64,000 bases of DNA from Burkholderia sp. GAS332 (GCA_900142905.1 FSRV01000001.1:4402001-4466000), one strand, 5' to 3'; positions 18,974 through 29,236 are shown, counted from the stretch's first letter. Made by a program: numbers and translations. Notes: generated by a model from the sequence alone, not told the origin.

Positions 18974-19652
18974 CCTCGCACTCTTCGACCTCGACCACAC
19001 CCTCATTCCCACCGACAGCGACCACGAATGGGGCCGCTTCATGGTGAAACAAGGCATGGTCGACGCCGAAAATTTCGCTCGTGAAAACGACCGCTTTTTC
19101 GCCGACTACAAGGCCGGCAAGCTGGACATTCACGCTTATCTGATCGCCATGCTCACGCCGCTCGCGAAATACACGCGCGCCCAGCTTGCGGACCTTCACG
19201 CGCAGTACATGCACGAAGTGATCAAGCCGGCGATCTTTCCGGTCGCGCTGGAGCTGGTCAGGGAGCACCGTGAAGCCGGCGACCTGTGCTGCGTGGTCAC
19301 CGCGACCAACGAATTCATCACCCGCCCGATCGCCCAGGCGTTCGGCGTGGATGCGCTGATCGCCTGCGAGGCGGAAACCGTCGACGGTCAGCCGCATTCG
19401 CCGTACACCGGCCGCCCCACCGGCACGCCGAGCTACAAAGAAGGCAAGATCGTCCGTACTGAGGCGTGGCTGGCATCGCTTGGCAAGACCTGGAGCGACT
19501 TCGAGCACAGCTATTTCTATAGCGACTCGCACAACGACATCCCGCTGCTCGACAAGGTCACCGATCCGATCGCGACCAATCCCGACGACACATTGCGCGC
19601 CCATGCGCAGGCCAAAGGCTGGCGCATCCTCGAACTCTTCCAACCCTCGTGA
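18966..19652 (+). CDS. HAD-IB family phosphatase (SerB-like)
   Basis: The 228-residue haloacid-dehalogenase-superfamily hydrolase has motif I DLDHTLIPTDSD (nucleophile Asp8, acid Asp10), motif II VVTATNEF, a Lys of motif III (YKEGKIVR) and motif IV YFYSDSHNDIPLL. The helical cap near residues 15-90 resembles phosphoserine phosphatases. The substrate is not identifiable from sequence. It overlaps hda upstream and pcnB downstream (GTGA), implying coupled translation. Confidence 0.9.
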   Translation: MANLALFDLDHTLIPTDSDHEWGRFMVKQGMVDAENFARENDRFFADYKAGKLDIHAYLIAMLTPLAKYTRAQLADLHAQYMHEVIKPAIFPVALELVREHREAGDLCCVVTATNEFITRPIAQAFGVDALIACEAETVDGQPHSPYTGRPTGTPSYKEGKIVRTEAWLASLGKTWSDFEHSYFYSDSHNDIPLLDKVTDPIATNPDDTLRAHAQAKGWRILELFQPS

Positions 19653-21226
19653 TCAAAAAACTTATCCGCAAGCTATTCGGCCAGGACTCGGCGCCCGCTG
19701 ACGACACCCCGCCCGCCGAAGCAGACGACACCGGCGAGGCACCGGCACGCAATGCGTCCAGCGCCAGCAAAGCGCGCCGTAAGCCGGCGCGCCCCGCCGC
19801 CCCAGCCGTGCGGGACCCCGACGTGCCGGTCATCATTCCGCACGACGTGCACGGTATCGATCAATCGCTGATCTCGAGAAACGCGATTCGCGTCACCGAG
19901 GGTCTACAGGAAGCCGGGCATCGCGCGTTTATCGTCGGCGGTGCGGTGCGCGATCTGCTGCTCGGCATTAAGCCGAAAGACTTCGACGTCGCAACCGACG
20001 CCACGCCCGAACAGGTGCAGAAGCTGTTCCGCCGCGCGCGCATTATCGGCCGCCGGTTCCAGATCGTGCACGTGCAGTTCGGCCAGGAAATCATCGAAAC
20101 CTCGACGTTCCGCGCGCTGGTCGATCCGCCCGCGGCCGACGCAGCGCCGCCGCGCCGCCTCAAGCGCGACGAGCTCGACCGCCGCACGCATGCGGTGGAC
20201 GCGAGCGGCCGCGTGCTGCGCGACAACGTCTGGGGCGAGCAGCATGAAGACGCCACGCGCCGCGACTTCACGATCAACGCGATGTACTACGATCCGGCCA
20301 CGCAAACCGTGCTGGACTATCACAACGGCATGGCCGACATGCGTGCGCGTCTGTTGCGCATGATCGGCGACCCTGCGACCCGTTATCGCGAGGATCCGGT
20401 GCGCATGCTGCGCGTGGTGCGTTTTGCCGCCAAACTCGAGTTCGAGATCGAAGACACGACCCGCGCGCCGATCGCCAACATGGCCGATCTGATCAACAAC
20501 GTGCCGGCCGCGCGTCTGTTCGACGAGATGCTCAAGCTGATGCTGTCGGGCCACGCGCTCGCGTGCTTGAAACGTCTGCGCCAGGAAGGCCTGCATCACG
20601 GTCTGCTGCCCCTGCTCGACGTGGTGCTGGAGCAGCCGATCGGCGAAAAATTCATTACGCTCGCGCTGACCAATACGGACGCCCGTGTGCGGGCCGGCAA
20701 GCCGGTTTCGCCAGGCTTCCTGTTCGCCACGCTGCTGTGGCACGACGTCCAGACGCGCTGGCAACAATTCGAAGCGAACGGGGAATATCCGGTGCCGGCC
20801 CTGCATCGCGCGATGGACGAAGTCCTCGACATGCAAACCGAGAAGCTCGCGATCCACAAGCGCTTTTCGTCGGATATGCGCGAGATCTGGGGCCTGCAGC
20901 TGCGCCTCGAGAAACGCTCGGGAAGAAGCGCGCTGAAGCTGCTGGAACACCAAAGATTTAGAGCGGGGTATGATTTCCTCCTGTTGCGCTGCGAATCGGG
21001 CGAACTCGAAGAGTCGGTCGGTGCGTGGTGGACGGAGTTCATCGAAGGAGACGTCGCTGCGCGTGAGACATTGCTCACGCAAGGCGGGAAGGACCGAAGC
21101 CCCAGAAAACGACGGCGGCGCAGCAGTGGCGCCAGAACCCGCAAACCGGGCGACGGAATGGAGGGCGGCACGCAAGCCGAACGCACAGCCAGCGATGCGG
21201 GTCATGACGGCCCGCACGAAGACTGA
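19649..21226 (+). CDS. pcnB: Poly(A) polymerase I
   Basis: The 525-residue class II nucleotidyltransferase adds 3' poly(A) tails to RNA and promotes its decay. The catalytic head is FIVGGAVRDLLLGIKPKDFDVATDATPEQV (Asp pair in DFDV), followed by RRFQIVHVQFG, RRDFTINAMYYD and REDPVRMLRVVRFAAKL. The first 75 residues are a polar, Ala-rich extension. The C-terminal tail is basic (RKRRRRSSGARTRKPG). The GTG start at 19649 overlaps the HAD stop. The related CCA-adding enzyme is the alternative, but length and tail favour PcnB. Confidence 0.94.
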   Translation: MIKKLIRKLFGQDSAPADDTPPAEADDTGEAPARNASSASKARRKPARPAAPAVRDPDVPVIIPHDVHGIDQSLISRNAIRVTEGLQEAGHRAFIVGGAVRDLLLGIKPKDFDVATDATPEQVQKLFRRARIIGRRFQIVHVQFGQEIIETSTFRALVDPPAADAAPPRRLKRDELDRRTHAVDASGRVLRDNVWGEQHEDATRRDFTINAMYYDPATQTVLDYHNGMADMRARLLRMIGDPATRYREDPVRMLRVVRFAAKLEFEIEDTTRAPIANMADLINNVPAARLFDEMLKLMLSGHALACLKRLRQEGLHHGLLPLLDVVLEQPIGEKFITLALTNTDARVRAGKPVSPGFLFATLLWHDVQTRWQQFEANGEYPVPALHRAMDEVLDMQTEKLAIHKRFSSDMREIWGLQLRLEKRSGRSALKLLEHQRFRAGYDFLLLRCESGELEESVGAWWTEFIEGDVAARETLLTQGGKDRSPRKRRRRSSGARTRKPGDGMEGGTQAERTASDAGHDGPHED

Positions 21227-21274
21227 CACAGCGTTGGCTGCAGCCGTCGAACGATAGTTGCAGGAAGTTATGCC

Positions 21275-21823
21275 ATGACGGTTGCCTATCTCGGCCTCGG
21301 CGCGAATCTCGGGGACGCGCGCCAGACCCTGAAAGACGCGGTGGTGTGCCTGGCACAACAGCACACCATCTCCGTGCTCGCCAAGTCGAGCCTGTATCGC
21401 ACTGCCCCGATTGACGCGGGCGGTGACGACTATTTCAACTGCGTCGTGAAGGTCGAAACGACGCTCCCCGTGCGGCATCTGCTCGCGCTGTGCCACAAGA
21501 TCGAGCATCAGTTCGGCCGCGAGCGGCCGTTTCGCAACGCACCGCGCACGCTCGATCTGGACATCTTGCTCTACGGCGATCAATCGATCGACGAAGCCGA
21601 TCTGATCGTGCCGCACCCGCGTTTGATCGAACGCGCCTTTGCACTCGTGCCGTTGGTCGAAATCGACGCCGCGCTGATCATCCCACAACACGGCCGTGCC
21701 GAGGCGTTGCTTGACGGCGTAAGCGATCAACGTATCGAAAAGGTCAAGGGGCCTTGCCAGTGTCCAATGCTCAATGCATTGAATGCCGGCGCCCCTGCTG
21801 CGGACAAGGGCCGTTGCGAATGA
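21275..21823 (+). CDS. folK: 2-amino-4-hydroxy-6-hydroxymethyldihydropteridine pyrophosphokinase
   Basis: This is the 182-residue folate pathway kinase (HPPK). Signatures are YLGLGANLGD at the start, SSLYRTAPID, DYFNCVVKVET, and RTLDLDILLYGD with HPRLIERAFALVPL. ATG 21275 follows AGGAAGTTATGCC. The C-terminus (GPCQCPMLNALNAGAP) is longer than usual and not typical of the family. It overlaps the kinase gene that follows by ATGA. Another folate gene, pabBC, lies 2 kb on. Confidence 0.96.
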   Translation: MTVAYLGLGANLGDARQTLKDAVVCLAQQHTISVLAKSSLYRTAPIDAGGDDYFNCVVKVETTLPVRHLLALCHKIEHQFGRERPFRNAPRTLDLDILLYGDQSIDEADLIVPHPRLIERAFALVPLVEIDAALIIPQHGRAEALLDGVSDQRIEKVKGPCQCPMLNALNAGAPAADKGRCE

Positions 21824-22500
21824 ATTCGCCACCGCTCACGGTCACCGCGCCGCAACTGCGCCCGCCTTTCAGCTATCTCGCGATCGAAGGGCCGATCGGC
21901 GTCGGCAAGACGTCACTCGCACGGCGGCTCGCACAGCGCTGGTCGATGCAGGAACTGTTCGAGCGGCCGCAGGACAACCCCTTTCTCGAACGCTTTTATC
22001 GCGACACGACGCGCTATGCGCTGCCGACGCAATTGCACTTCGCTTTGCAGCGCGCGCAGCAGGTCCAGGAAGTGCTGGCCGCGAATGTGGCGGGCACACC
22101 GCTAATCACCGATTTCATGACGCAGAAGAACGACATCTTCGCGCGTCTGACGTTGCAGGAAGACGAGTGGCAACTTTATCGCGCACTCGCCGCACGACTC
22201 GACGTAAGTGGACCTGCGCCGGATTTCGTGGTCTACCTGCAAGCCAGTCCTGAAGTGCTGTTCGCACGTATCCAGAAGCGCGCCGTGCCCATGGAACTGC
22301 AGATCTCCGATGCCTATCTGCACGCGCTCTGCGACGCCTACAACGAGTTTTTCTATCACTACGACCGCGCACCCGTGCTGACGGTCAACGCTGAACATCT
22401 GAATCCGCTCGACTCGGACGCGGACCTTGCGCTACTCACCGAACGCATCGAAACCATGCGCGGCCGCAAGGAATTCTTTGTCAAAGGCACGTCGCTTTAA
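21820..22500 (+). CDS. Deoxynucleoside kinase (deoxyadenosine/deoxyguanosine kinase type)
   Basis: The 226-residue P-loop kinase of the dNK family has [20 protein letters not shown] (Walker A), then [10 protein letters not shown], the [11 protein letters not shown] helix, and [25 protein letters not shown] with the lid Arg residues. These enzymes phosphorylate purine deoxynucleosides for salvage. The ATG at 21820 overlaps the folK stop and matches family length; an upstream in-frame start within folK is unlikely. Confidence 0.88.
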   Translation: MNSPPLTVTAPQLRPPFSYLAIEGPIGVGKTSLARRLAQRWSMQELFERPQDNPFLERFYRDTTRYALPTQLHFALQRAQQVQEVLAANVAGTPLITDFMTQKNDIFARLTLQEDEWQLYRALAARLDVSGPAPDFVVYLQASPEVLFARIQKRAVPMELQISDAYLHALCDAYNEFFYHYDRAPVLTVNAEHLNPLDSDADLALLTERIETMRGRKEFFVKGTSL

Positions 22501-22538
22501 GCGGCGCGCCTACCTCTTTTCCCAACGGATTATTCCCC

Positions 22539-23354
22539 ATGACCTATTTGCAGGAAGCGAGCCGGAACGCCATCACCGTGCCGAAACTGCAGGCGATGCG
22601 CGACGCCGGCGAAAGAATCGCCATGCTGACCTGTTACGACGCGAGCTTCGCCGCACTGCTGGATCGCGCGGGCGTCGACGTGCTGTTGATCGGCGACTCG
22701 CTCGGCAACGTGCTGCAAGGCCAGACGACCACGCTGCCGGTGACGCTCACCGAAATCGCGTATCACACGGCAAGCGTGGCGCGGGCGCGGCCCTCGGCGC
22801 TGGTGGTAGCCGACTTGCCGTTCGGCACGTACGGCACGCCGGAAGACGCCTTCAGGAGTTCGGTGGAACTCATGCGTGCCGGCGCGCAGATGGTGAAGCT
22901 CGAGGGGGGTGAGTGGCTCGCGGAGACGGTGCGCTTTCTGGTCGAGCGGTCGGTTCCGGTGTGCGCGCACGTCGGTCTGACGCCGCAATCGGTGCATGCG
23001 TTTGGCGGCTTCAAGGTGCAGGGCAAGACCGAAGCGGGCGCGAGCCAGTTGTTGCGCGACTCGCTCGCCGTGCAAAATGCGGGTGCTCAACTGATCGTCA
23101 TGGAAGCGATCCCAACGCTGCTCGCGAGTGAAGCCACGAAGCAATTGCGAATTCCGACGATCGGCATCGGTGCAGGCGTGGACTGCTCGGGTCAGGTGCT
23201 GGTGCTGCACGACATGCTGGGCATTTTCCCCGGCAAGCGGCCGCGCTTCGTGAAGGATTTCATGCAGGGGCAGCCGAACATCCAGGCTGCCGTGGAAGCG
23301 TATGTGCGTGCGGTGAAGGACGGCTCGTTTCCGGGGCCGGAGCACACGTTCTGA
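22539..23354 (+). CDS. panB: 3-methyl-2-oxobutanoate hydroxymethyltransferase
   Basis: This is the 271-residue first enzyme of pantothenate synthesis. It transfers a hydroxymethyl group from methylene-THF to ketoisovalerate, so it depends on the folate pathway next door. Signatures include [23 protein letters not shown] (metal-binding Asp), [25 protein letters not shown] and [21 protein letters not shown]. It ends the folK-dNK-panB run, 38 bp after the kinase. Confidence 0.97.
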   Translation: MTYLQEASRNAITVPKLQAMRDAGERIAMLTCYDASFAALLDRAGVDVLLIGDSLGNVLQGQTTTLPVTLTEIAYHTASVARARPSALVVADLPFGTYGTPEDAFRSSVELMRAGAQMVKLEGGEWLAETVRFLVERSVPVCAHVGLTPQSVHAFGGFKVQGKTEAGASQLLRDSLAVQNAGAQLIVMEAIPTLLASEATKQLRIPTIGIGAGVDCSGQVLVLHDMLGIFPGKRPRFVKDFMQGQPNIQAAVEAYVRAVKDGSFPGPEHTF

Positions 23355-23514
23355 ACGCGCAATCTGATAGCGGATTGCGTTGTGCGGGCGCGGTTGGGCC
23401 TGTTTGTCCCGGTTTGTCCTCTTTGGGACCCGTCTGATATCGCTTGAGAATCTGGTCGTCTATCTTCGTCTACCTTGTTAACGCGGCTTAGCCGCTTGCC
23501 GAAGAGAGATGACC

Positions 23515-23649
23515 ATGAGCCCCTTTTGCCTGATCGACGTCGCGGAAATCCGCAACCACGCCACCGCGCCGCATGACGTGCGCGAATCCACATGGCTCGC
23601 CCGCCTGTCCGGATGGATGATCCGCTTCGTGCCGGTTCGTCACAGTTGA
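23515..23649 (+). CDS. Candidate small protein, 44 residues
   Basis: A 44-codon ORF (begins MSPFCLIDVAEIRNH) starts 12 nt after AGAGAG, a plausible ribosome-binding site. Its encoded protein is amphipathic and basic at the end (GWMIRFVPVRHS), with no family recognised. It lies alone in the 350-bp gap between panB and the convergent pabBC gene. Coding status is supported only by the start context. The remainder of the gap shows no other feature. Confidence 0.4.
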   Translation: MSPFCLIDVAEIRNHATAPHDVRESTWLARLSGWMIRFVPVRHS

Positions 23650-23704
23650 GACAATGCGGGGGCACCCGACGCTCAAAGCCTGCAGCAAGTAGCCTCACAA
23701 AGCC

Positions 23705-25693
23705 TTAGCCCTGTACGTGCGCCTGTACCGCACCTCGCAGTGCGTTGCACACCAGAAGCGCTTCGGCATTCTGCACATCGCCCCGCGTCAGCACGCGTTC
23801 AGCCGCTTGAAGGCTCGTATCCTCTAGCAGCACGCCTCGCATGATCCCGGGCAGCACGCCCGATTTTAATGGCGGCGTCCACCACCGCCCGGCCAGTTTC
23901 ACAAACACATTCGACCGGCCGCCTTCGGTCAACTCGCCGCGCTCATTGAAGAACAGCGTGTCGAAAGCACCCTTTGCTTCCGCTTCGCGCCAGCCGCGAT
24001 CGTATTCGGCGCGGCGCGTGGTTTTGTGGCGCAGCAGCGGATCATTGGCGTTCGTCGCGGAGAACGCGTGGTCCGGCGCGAGCAGCACGCCGACCGTCGA
24101 GTCGGCCAGCGGCGTCAGCACGGCCGCAGTGATGTGTACGGTGCCGTTTTTGCTCAGCGCGAGGCGCATACGGTGCGGGGTTTGCGCTGGCAACGCTGCA
24201 CATTTCCCTGCGATTTGCGCGCGAATTTCAATTTCGCCGTCGAGTTTGAAACCCAGCGTCGCGGCACTCGCCGAAAGGCGCGCGAGATGGCGCGACAGAT
24301 GCCGCACGCCCTCTTCCCGCGTCGCAACCATCGTTTCGAAGAGCTCGAATCCCGGTTCGGCGCCGGTTAGAAAGCTGGCCTTCAGCTGGCACTCCGCATA
24401 TTCATCGACGGCGACGCTGTCGAGCACGATTCCCGCGCCCACGCCCATCTTGCCTTTTAGCTCACCCGGCTGCGCGGTCGGGCTTAAGGTCAACGTGCGG
24501 ATCGCGACGGACAGGCAAAAATCGCCGCAGGCGACGTTGCTTGCAGTGACTGAGGGCGTGGCGCCTAAAGATACTGCGGCGACAGTGGCAACGCCAGCGG
24601 CGTCAACAGCAGTGTTGGCACTGGAAGTGGCGGCGACTTCAGCAGCAACCGCAGGTGCATCGAGCCAACCGATCGCGCCAGTGTAGAGTCCACGCGGTGT
24701 GCTTTCGAGCTCGTCGATCAATTGCATCGTGCGATGCTTCGGCGCACCGGTGATCGATCCGCAAGGGAACAGCGCGCGCATGATCCCGGCGAAAGACGTG
24801 CCGGCGCGCAATGTCGAATGCACCGTTGACGTCATCTGCCAGACCGACGCATACGGCTCGACCGTAAACAGCGCCGGCACATTGACCGAACCCGTCTGCG
24901 CCACGCGCGACAGGTCGTTGCGCAGCAGGTCGACGATCATCACGTTTTCGGCGCGATTTTTCGGGTCGTTTGCGAGGAACTCGGCGGCATGGCGATCGGC
25001 AATGGGATCGGCTGAGCGCGGCGCCGTGCCTTTCATCGGCCGGGCGCGCAACATGGCGCCCTCTTTCTCGATGAACAACTCCGGCGAGCACGACAAGACC
25101 CACTTTTCGCCCGGCAACGCGATCAGCGCACCGTATGGCACCGGCTGACGGGCTCGCAGGCGCCGATAAAGTGCGGTCGGCGAGCCGAATACATCGAAAT
25201 CAAGCCGATACGTGTAGTTCACCTGATAAGAATCGCCCGCGCGCAGGGCGGCATGGATCGCGTCGATCGCTTCATTGAATTGCTTGGGATCGACGCTCGC
25301 GCGCACGTTCGCCGTGCCCGCCACCGACGCCTCGGCTGCGCCGCCGTCGTGTTCCACAAGCCACGTATCGACGTCATCGCGCGACAGTTTCTCGCAACGT
25401 TCAAACAATAAAAAACGCAGCGTGGCATCGCCACGCTGCGTTTCTTTCAATGCCTGGTGAGTTTGGCCGCCGTCGAGAAGACCCCGGCCAAACTCGTAGT
25501 CGGCGAGCACAACGGCATGCAAACCACGCCGTGTATCCGCGGCCACGGTCTCGCACACGGTTTCAAGTTGCGCGGCGTCCGCGCAAACCCGTTCATGCAC
25601 AAAACCGGTGTACAGACGACTCGAACGGCGCGCCGCCGTCGCGTCGCAATCGTCGAGCAACGCGAAAACTGCGTCGCGCTCATCTGCCGTCAT
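23705..25693 (-). CDS. pabB: Fused aminodeoxychorismate synthase component I and aminodeoxychorismate lyase
   Basis: This 662-residue protein is a PabB-PabC fusion making p-aminobenzoate for folate. The N-terminal two thirds is a chorismate-binding domain (DSYQVNYTYRLDF, MKGTAPRSADP, NRAENVMIVDLLRNDLSR, FPCGSITGAPKHRTMQLID). The C-terminal third (from about GFELFETMVATREEGVRHLSRHLARL) is a PLP fold-type IV lyase (FNERGELTEGGRSNVFV, KSGVLPGIMRG). A low-complexity Ala/Val/Thr/Ser stretch of about 40 residues interrupts the chorismate domain between GAIGWLDAP and CGDFCLSVAIRTL. The start is ATG 25693, or TTG 25705. A separate glutaminase PabA is not in the window. Confidence 0.92.
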   Translation of the reverse strand: MTADERDAVFALLDDCDATAARRSSRLYTGFVHERVCADAAQLETVCETVAADTRRGLHAVVLADYEFGRGLLDGGQTHQALKETQRGDATLRFLLFERCEKLSRDDVDTWLVEHDGGAAEASVAGTANVRASVDPKQFNEAIDAIHAALRAGDSYQVNYTYRLDFDVFGSPTALYRRLRARQPVPYGALIALPGEKWVLSCSPELFIEKEGAMLRARPMKGTAPRSADPIADRHAAEFLANDPKNRAENVMIVDLLRNDLSRVAQTGSVNVPALFTVEPYASVWQMTSTVHSTLRAGTSFAGIMRALFPCGSITGAPKHRTMQLIDELESTPRGLYTGAIGWLDAPAVAAEVAATSSANTAVDAAGVATVAAVSLGATPSVTASNVACGDFCLSVAIRTLTLSPTAQPGELKGKMGVGAGIVLDSVAVDEYAECQLKASFLTGAEPGFELFETMVATREEGVRHLSRHLARLSASAATLGFKLDGEIEIRAQIAGKCAALPAQTPHRMRLALSKNGTVHITAAVLTPLADSTVGVLLAPDHAFSATNANDPLLRHKTTRRAEYDRGWREAEAKGAFDTLFFNERGELTEGGRSNVFVKLAGRWWTPPLKSGVLPGIMRGVLLEDTSLQAAERVLTRGDVQNAEALLVCNALRGAVQAHVQG

Positions 25694-25717
25694 GCTTGCC
25701 GCCAAATCAAACTGCCA

Positions 25718-26860
25718 TTAATCGAAGAAGCTCTTCACCCGATCGAACCAGCTCTTGCTTTGCGGGCTATGCCGCGCGCCGCCTTCCACGAGTGCCTTCT
25801 CGAATTGCTGAAGCAACTCGCGCTGCGGTTCGGTGAGCTTGACCGGCGTTTCGACTTGCACATGCACGTACAGATCGCCGGCAATGCTCGAACGCAGCCC
25901 CTTGATACCCTTGCCACGCAGACGGAACGTCTTGCCCGACTGCGTGCCTTCCGGCACCGTGAAGCTTGCGCGGCCCGCGAGAGTCGGCACTTCGATTTCG
26001 CCGCCGAGTGCCGCCGTGGTGAACGGAATCGGCATCTGGCAATGCAGGTCGTCGCCGTCGCGCTCGAACACCGAGTGTTGCTTGATGTGAATCTCGACGT
26101 ACAGATCGCCCGACGGACCGCCGTTGATACCCGGCTCACCGTTGCCGGCCGAGCGGATGCGCATGCCGTCGTCGATACCGGCCGGGATCTTCACTTCCAG
26201 CGTCTTGGTTTCCTTCACCTTGCCCGCGCCGTGGCAGTGGCCGCACGGGTCAGGGATATAGGTGCCGGTGCCGTGGCACTTCGGGCAGGTCTGCTGGATG
26301 CTGAAGAAGCCCTGCGACATCCGCACCGAACCCGAACCGCTACAGGTCGGGCAGGTTTCCGGCTTGGTGCCGGGCTTCGCGCCCGAACCGTGACAGATTT
26401 CGCACGACACCCAGCTCGGCACGCGAATCTGCGTGTCGTAGCCGTGTGCAGCCTGTTCCAGCGTGATTTCCATGCTGTAGCGCAGATCGGCGCCGCGATA
26501 CACCTGCGGGCCGGCACGGCCTGCGCCGCCGCGGGCGGCACCGCCGGCCGCCTGGCCGAAAATGTCGCCAAAAATATCGCCGAACGCATCGGCAAAACCG
26601 CCGAAGCCTTGCGCACCGGCTCCACCCATGTTCGGATCGACGCCCGCGTGGCCGTACTGATCGTACGCAGCACGCTTTTGCGAGTCCGACAGCATTTCAT
26701 AGGCTTCCTTCACCTCTTTGAAATGCCCTTCCGCATCCTTGTTGCCCGGATTGCGGTCAGGGTGGTGCTTCATCGCAAGCTTGCGATAAGCCTTCTTGAT
26801 TTCGTCGTCGCTCGCGTTCTTTGCGACGCCCAGAACCTCGTAGTAATCCCGTTTCGCCAT
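25718..26860 (-). CDS. dnaJ: Chaperone DnaJ (Hsp40)
   Basis: This is a 380-residue co-chaperone of DnaK. It has a J domain at residues 1-70 (YYEVLGV, HPD tripeptide in [11 protein letters not shown]) and a Gly/Ala-rich segment (about 75-130). Four CxxCxGxG-type zinc motifs follow ([36 protein letters not shown]), then the C-terminal substrate-binding domain ([24 protein letters not shown]). It lies 267 bp after dnaK on the same strand, with a hairpin in the gap, and its transcription probably depends on the dnaK promoter. Confidence 0.97.
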   Translation of the reverse strand: MAKRDYYEVLGVAKNASDDEIKKAYRKLAMKHHPDRNPGNKDAEGHFKEVKEAYEMLSDSQKRAAYDQYGHAGVDPNMGGAGAQGFGGFADAFGDIFGDIFGQAAGGAARGGAGRAGPQVYRGADLRYSMEITLEQAAHGYDTQIRVPSWVSCEICHGSGAKPGTKPETCPTCSGSGSVRMSQGFFSIQQTCPKCHGTGTYIPDPCGHCHGAGKVKETKTLEVKIPAGIDDGMRIRSAGNGEPGINGGPSGDLYVEIHIKQHSVFERDGDDLHCQMPIPFTTAALGGEIEVPTLAGRASFTVPEGTQSGKTFRLRGKGIKGLRSSIAGDLYVHVQVETPVKLTEPQRELLQQFEKALVEGGARHSPQSKSWFDRVKSFFD

Positions 26861-27077
26861 ATCGGTTCAACGCCACTCGCGCAATGGGGCGCGGTGGCTC
26901 CTCTTGAATGCTGGAGTCTTGCGACTCGTCCGGCCGCTGTTCAAACCGTTTTCTACGCGGCTCAGACAACGCCCTCCATAAAACAAATGTGCCCGGAGAG
27001 CCCAAAAAGGCTCACCAGGCGCGATAACCGCTTTGCAGGTTCATGCACCCGGACGGGAGCAAACCGTTTTGCAGCCA

Positions 27078-27101
27078 GGCCGCACACAGTGCTGTGTGCG
27101 G
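27078..27101. other. Strong hairpin in the dnaK-dnaJ gap
   Basis: A perfect 10-bp stem GCCGCACACA / TGTGTGCGGC with a GTGC-type 4-nt loop lies 27 bp downstream of the dnaK stop (minus strand). No U-tract follows in the dnaK direction. A partial terminator or mRNA-stabilising stem that makes dnaK mRNA more abundant than dnaJ is the likely role (inference). The rest of the 267-bp gap has no gene. Confidence 0.6.
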
Positions 27102-27127
27102 CTTTACGGTCGAATTGCGACCTGGCT

Positions 27128-29083
27128 TTAGTCTTTCTTCACTTCCTTGAAGTCGGCGTCGACCACGTCGTCCTGCTGCTGGCTCGCGCCACCCGCTGCC
27201 GATGCGCCCGCACCTGCCGCGCCTGCTGCCGCAGCTTCGGCACCTTGCGCAGCCTGCATGTCGGCGTACATCTTCTCGCCCATCTTCTGCGAGGCGGTCG
27301 CCACCACTTCGATCTTGGCTTCGATCGCGGCCTTGTCGCTCGAATTGCTCTTCAGCGTTTCTTCGAGGTCCTTCAGCGCGGTTTCGATCGCTTCCTTCTC
27401 GCTGGCGTCCAGCTTGTCGCCGTATTCGGTGAGCGCCTTCTTCGTGCTGTGGACCAGCGCGTCGCCCTGGTTGCGGGCATCGGCCAGCTCACGCAGCTTG
27501 TGATCTTCTTCCGCGTTCGCTTCGGCGTCCTTCACCATCTTTTCGATTTCGGCTTCGGACAGACCCGAGTTCGCCTTGATCGTGATGCGGTTTTCCTTGC
27601 CGGTCGCCTTGTCTTTCGCGCCGACGTGCAGAATACCGTTCGCGTCGATGTCGAAGCTCACTTCGATCTGCGGCGTGCCGCGCGGTGCCGGCGGAATGCC
27701 TTCGAGGTTGAACTCGCCCAGCAGCTTGTTGCCCGCTGCCATTTCGCGTTCGCCCTGGAACACCTTGATCGTCACAGCGCCCTGATTGTCGTCAGCCGTC
27801 GAGTAGACCTGTGCGTGCTTGGTCGGGATCGTGGTGTTCTTGTTGATCATCTTCGTCATCACGCCGCCGAGCGTTTCGATACCGAGCGACAGCGGGGTCA
27901 CGTCGAGCAGCAGAACGTCCGTGCGGTCGCCCGACAGCACCTGGCCTTGAATCGCGGCGCCAACGGCCACGGCTTCGTCCGGGTTCACGTCACGGCGCGG
28001 CTCCTTGCCGAAGAATTCCTTAACCTTGTCCTGCACCTTCGGCATACGGGTCATACCGCCGACCAGAATCACGTCGTCGATTTCGCCGACCTTCACGCCT
28101 GCGTCCTTGATCGCCGTGCGGCACGGTTCGATGGTGCGCTCGATCAGCTCTTCAACCAGCGCTTCCAGCTTGGCGCGCGTAATTTTCAGGTTCAAGTGCT
28201 TCGGACCCGACGCGTCGGCCGTGATGTACGGCAGGTTGATTTCGGTTTGCTGGCTCGACGACAGTTCGATCTTCGCCTTTTCAGCCGATTCCTTCAGGCG
28301 TTGCAGCGCGAGCACGTCTTTCGACAGGTCGACGCCCTGTTCCTTCTTGAACTCGCCGATGATGTAATCGATGATGCGCTGGTCGAAGTCTTCACCGCCA
28401 AGGAACGTATCGCCGTTCGTGGACAGCACTTCGAACTGCATTTCGCCGTCCACATCCGCGATTTCGATGATCGAGACGTCGAACGTGCCGCCGCCCAGGT
28501 CATACACCGCGATCTTGCGGTCGCCCTTTTCGGCTTTGTCCAGACCGAATGCCAGAGCGGCTGCGGTCGGCTCATTGATGATCCGCTTCACTTCCAGACC
28601 GGCGATGCGGCCTGCGTCTTTGGTTGCCTGACGCTGGCTGTCGTTGAAGTACGCGGGAACCGTGATCACGGCTTCCGTGACCGGCTCGCCGAGGTAGTCT
28701 TCAGCGGTCTTCTTCATCTTGCGCAGGGTTTCCGCCGAGATTTGCGGCGGCGCCAGCTTCTGGTCGCGCACTTCGATCCATGCGTCGCCGTTGTCGGCCT
28801 TCATGATCTTGTACGGCATCAGACCGATGTCTTTCTGCACTTCCTTTTCTTCGAAACGGCGGCCGATCAGACGCTTGACGGCGTACAGCGTGTTCTTCGG
28901 GTTCGTAACCGACTGACGCTTAGCCGGCGCGCCGACGAGAATTTCGCCGTCTTCCATGTACGCGATGATCGACGGCGTGGTGCGCGCGCCTTCCGAGTTC
29001 TCGATCACTTTGACCGAATTGCCTTCCATGATCGCCACGCACGAGTTGGTCGTGCCGAGGTCGATGCCGATGATTTTGCCCAT
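27128..29083 (-). CDS. dnaK: Chaperone DnaK (Hsp70)
   Basis: This is a 651-residue Hsp70. The nucleotide-binding domain begins [17 protein letters not shown], with [21 protein letters not shown] and [12 protein letters not shown]. The linker ([15 protein letters not shown]) leads to the substrate-binding domain, and the tail ends in an Ala/Gly-rich segment with [13 protein letters not shown] (EEVD-like). ATG 29083 has an AGGAGA site 8 nt upstream; a longer in-frame start is rejected. A sigma-32-like promoter lies about 95 bp upstream. Confidence 0.98.
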   Translation of the reverse strand: MGKIIGIDLGTTNSCVAIMEGNSVKVIENSEGARTTPSIIAYMEDGEILVGAPAKRQSVTNPKNTLYAVKRLIGRRFEEKEVQKDIGLMPYKIMKADNGDAWIEVRDQKLAPPQISAETLRKMKKTAEDYLGEPVTEAVITVPAYFNDSQRQATKDAGRIAGLEVKRIINEPTAAALAFGLDKAEKGDRKIAVYDLGGGTFDVSIIEIADVDGEMQFEVLSTNGDTFLGGEDFDQRIIDYIIGEFKKEQGVDLSKDVLALQRLKESAEKAKIELSSSQQTEINLPYITADASGPKHLNLKITRAKLEALVEELIERTIEPCRTAIKDAGVKVGEIDDVILVGGMTRMPKVQDKVKEFFGKEPRRDVNPDEAVAVGAAIQGQVLSGDRTDVLLLDVTPLSLGIETLGGVMTKMINKNTTIPTKHAQVYSTADDNQGAVTIKVFQGEREMAAGNKLLGEFNLEGIPPAPRGTPQIEVSFDIDANGILHVGAKDKATGKENRITIKANSGLSEAEIEKMVKDAEANAEEDHKLRELADARNQGDALVHSTKKALTEYGDKLDASEKEAIETALKDLEETLKSNSSDKAAIEAKIEVVATASQKMGEKMYADMQAAQGAEAAAAGAAGAGASAAGGASQQQDDVVDADFKEVKKD

Positions 29084-29177
29084 TTTTACTAATCTCCTGA
29101 CTTTGATCGCTGCGGGAATCGCCTTTTTTGCCCAGTTGGCGGTAAGGCGATCCGCTCTCAATTCCTACCTGCACTCA

Positions 29178-29205
29178 ACATAAGTGCGTCCGCATCGTTT
29201 TCAAG
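29178..29205 (-). promoter_or_regulatory. Probable sigma-32 (RpoH) promoter of dnaK
   Basis: On the minus strand CTTGAAA (29205-29199), a 13-nt spacer, then ACTTATGT (29185-29178) matches the heat-shock consensus CTTGAAA-N11-15-CCCCATNT perfectly in the -35 and at 4 of 7 specified positions in the -10. It allows dnaK-dnaJ to be transcribed apart from grpE. Confidence 0.65.
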
Positions 29206-29236
29206 ACCTCTTTTACGATGCGGTCTTTAATTTTTT

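Noticed and set aside
19904..21832. A 642-codon minus-strand frame opposite pcnB and folK
   Set aside because: It crosses two convincing plus-strand genes and shows no recognisable motif.
25457..29092. A 1211-codon open frame on the plus strand, antisense to dnaJ and dnaK
   Set aside because: It mirrors the reading frames of two certain genes. Long antisense frames are expected in GC-rich DNA with strong codon bias, and its translation shows Arg/His/Leu-rich composition with no domain.
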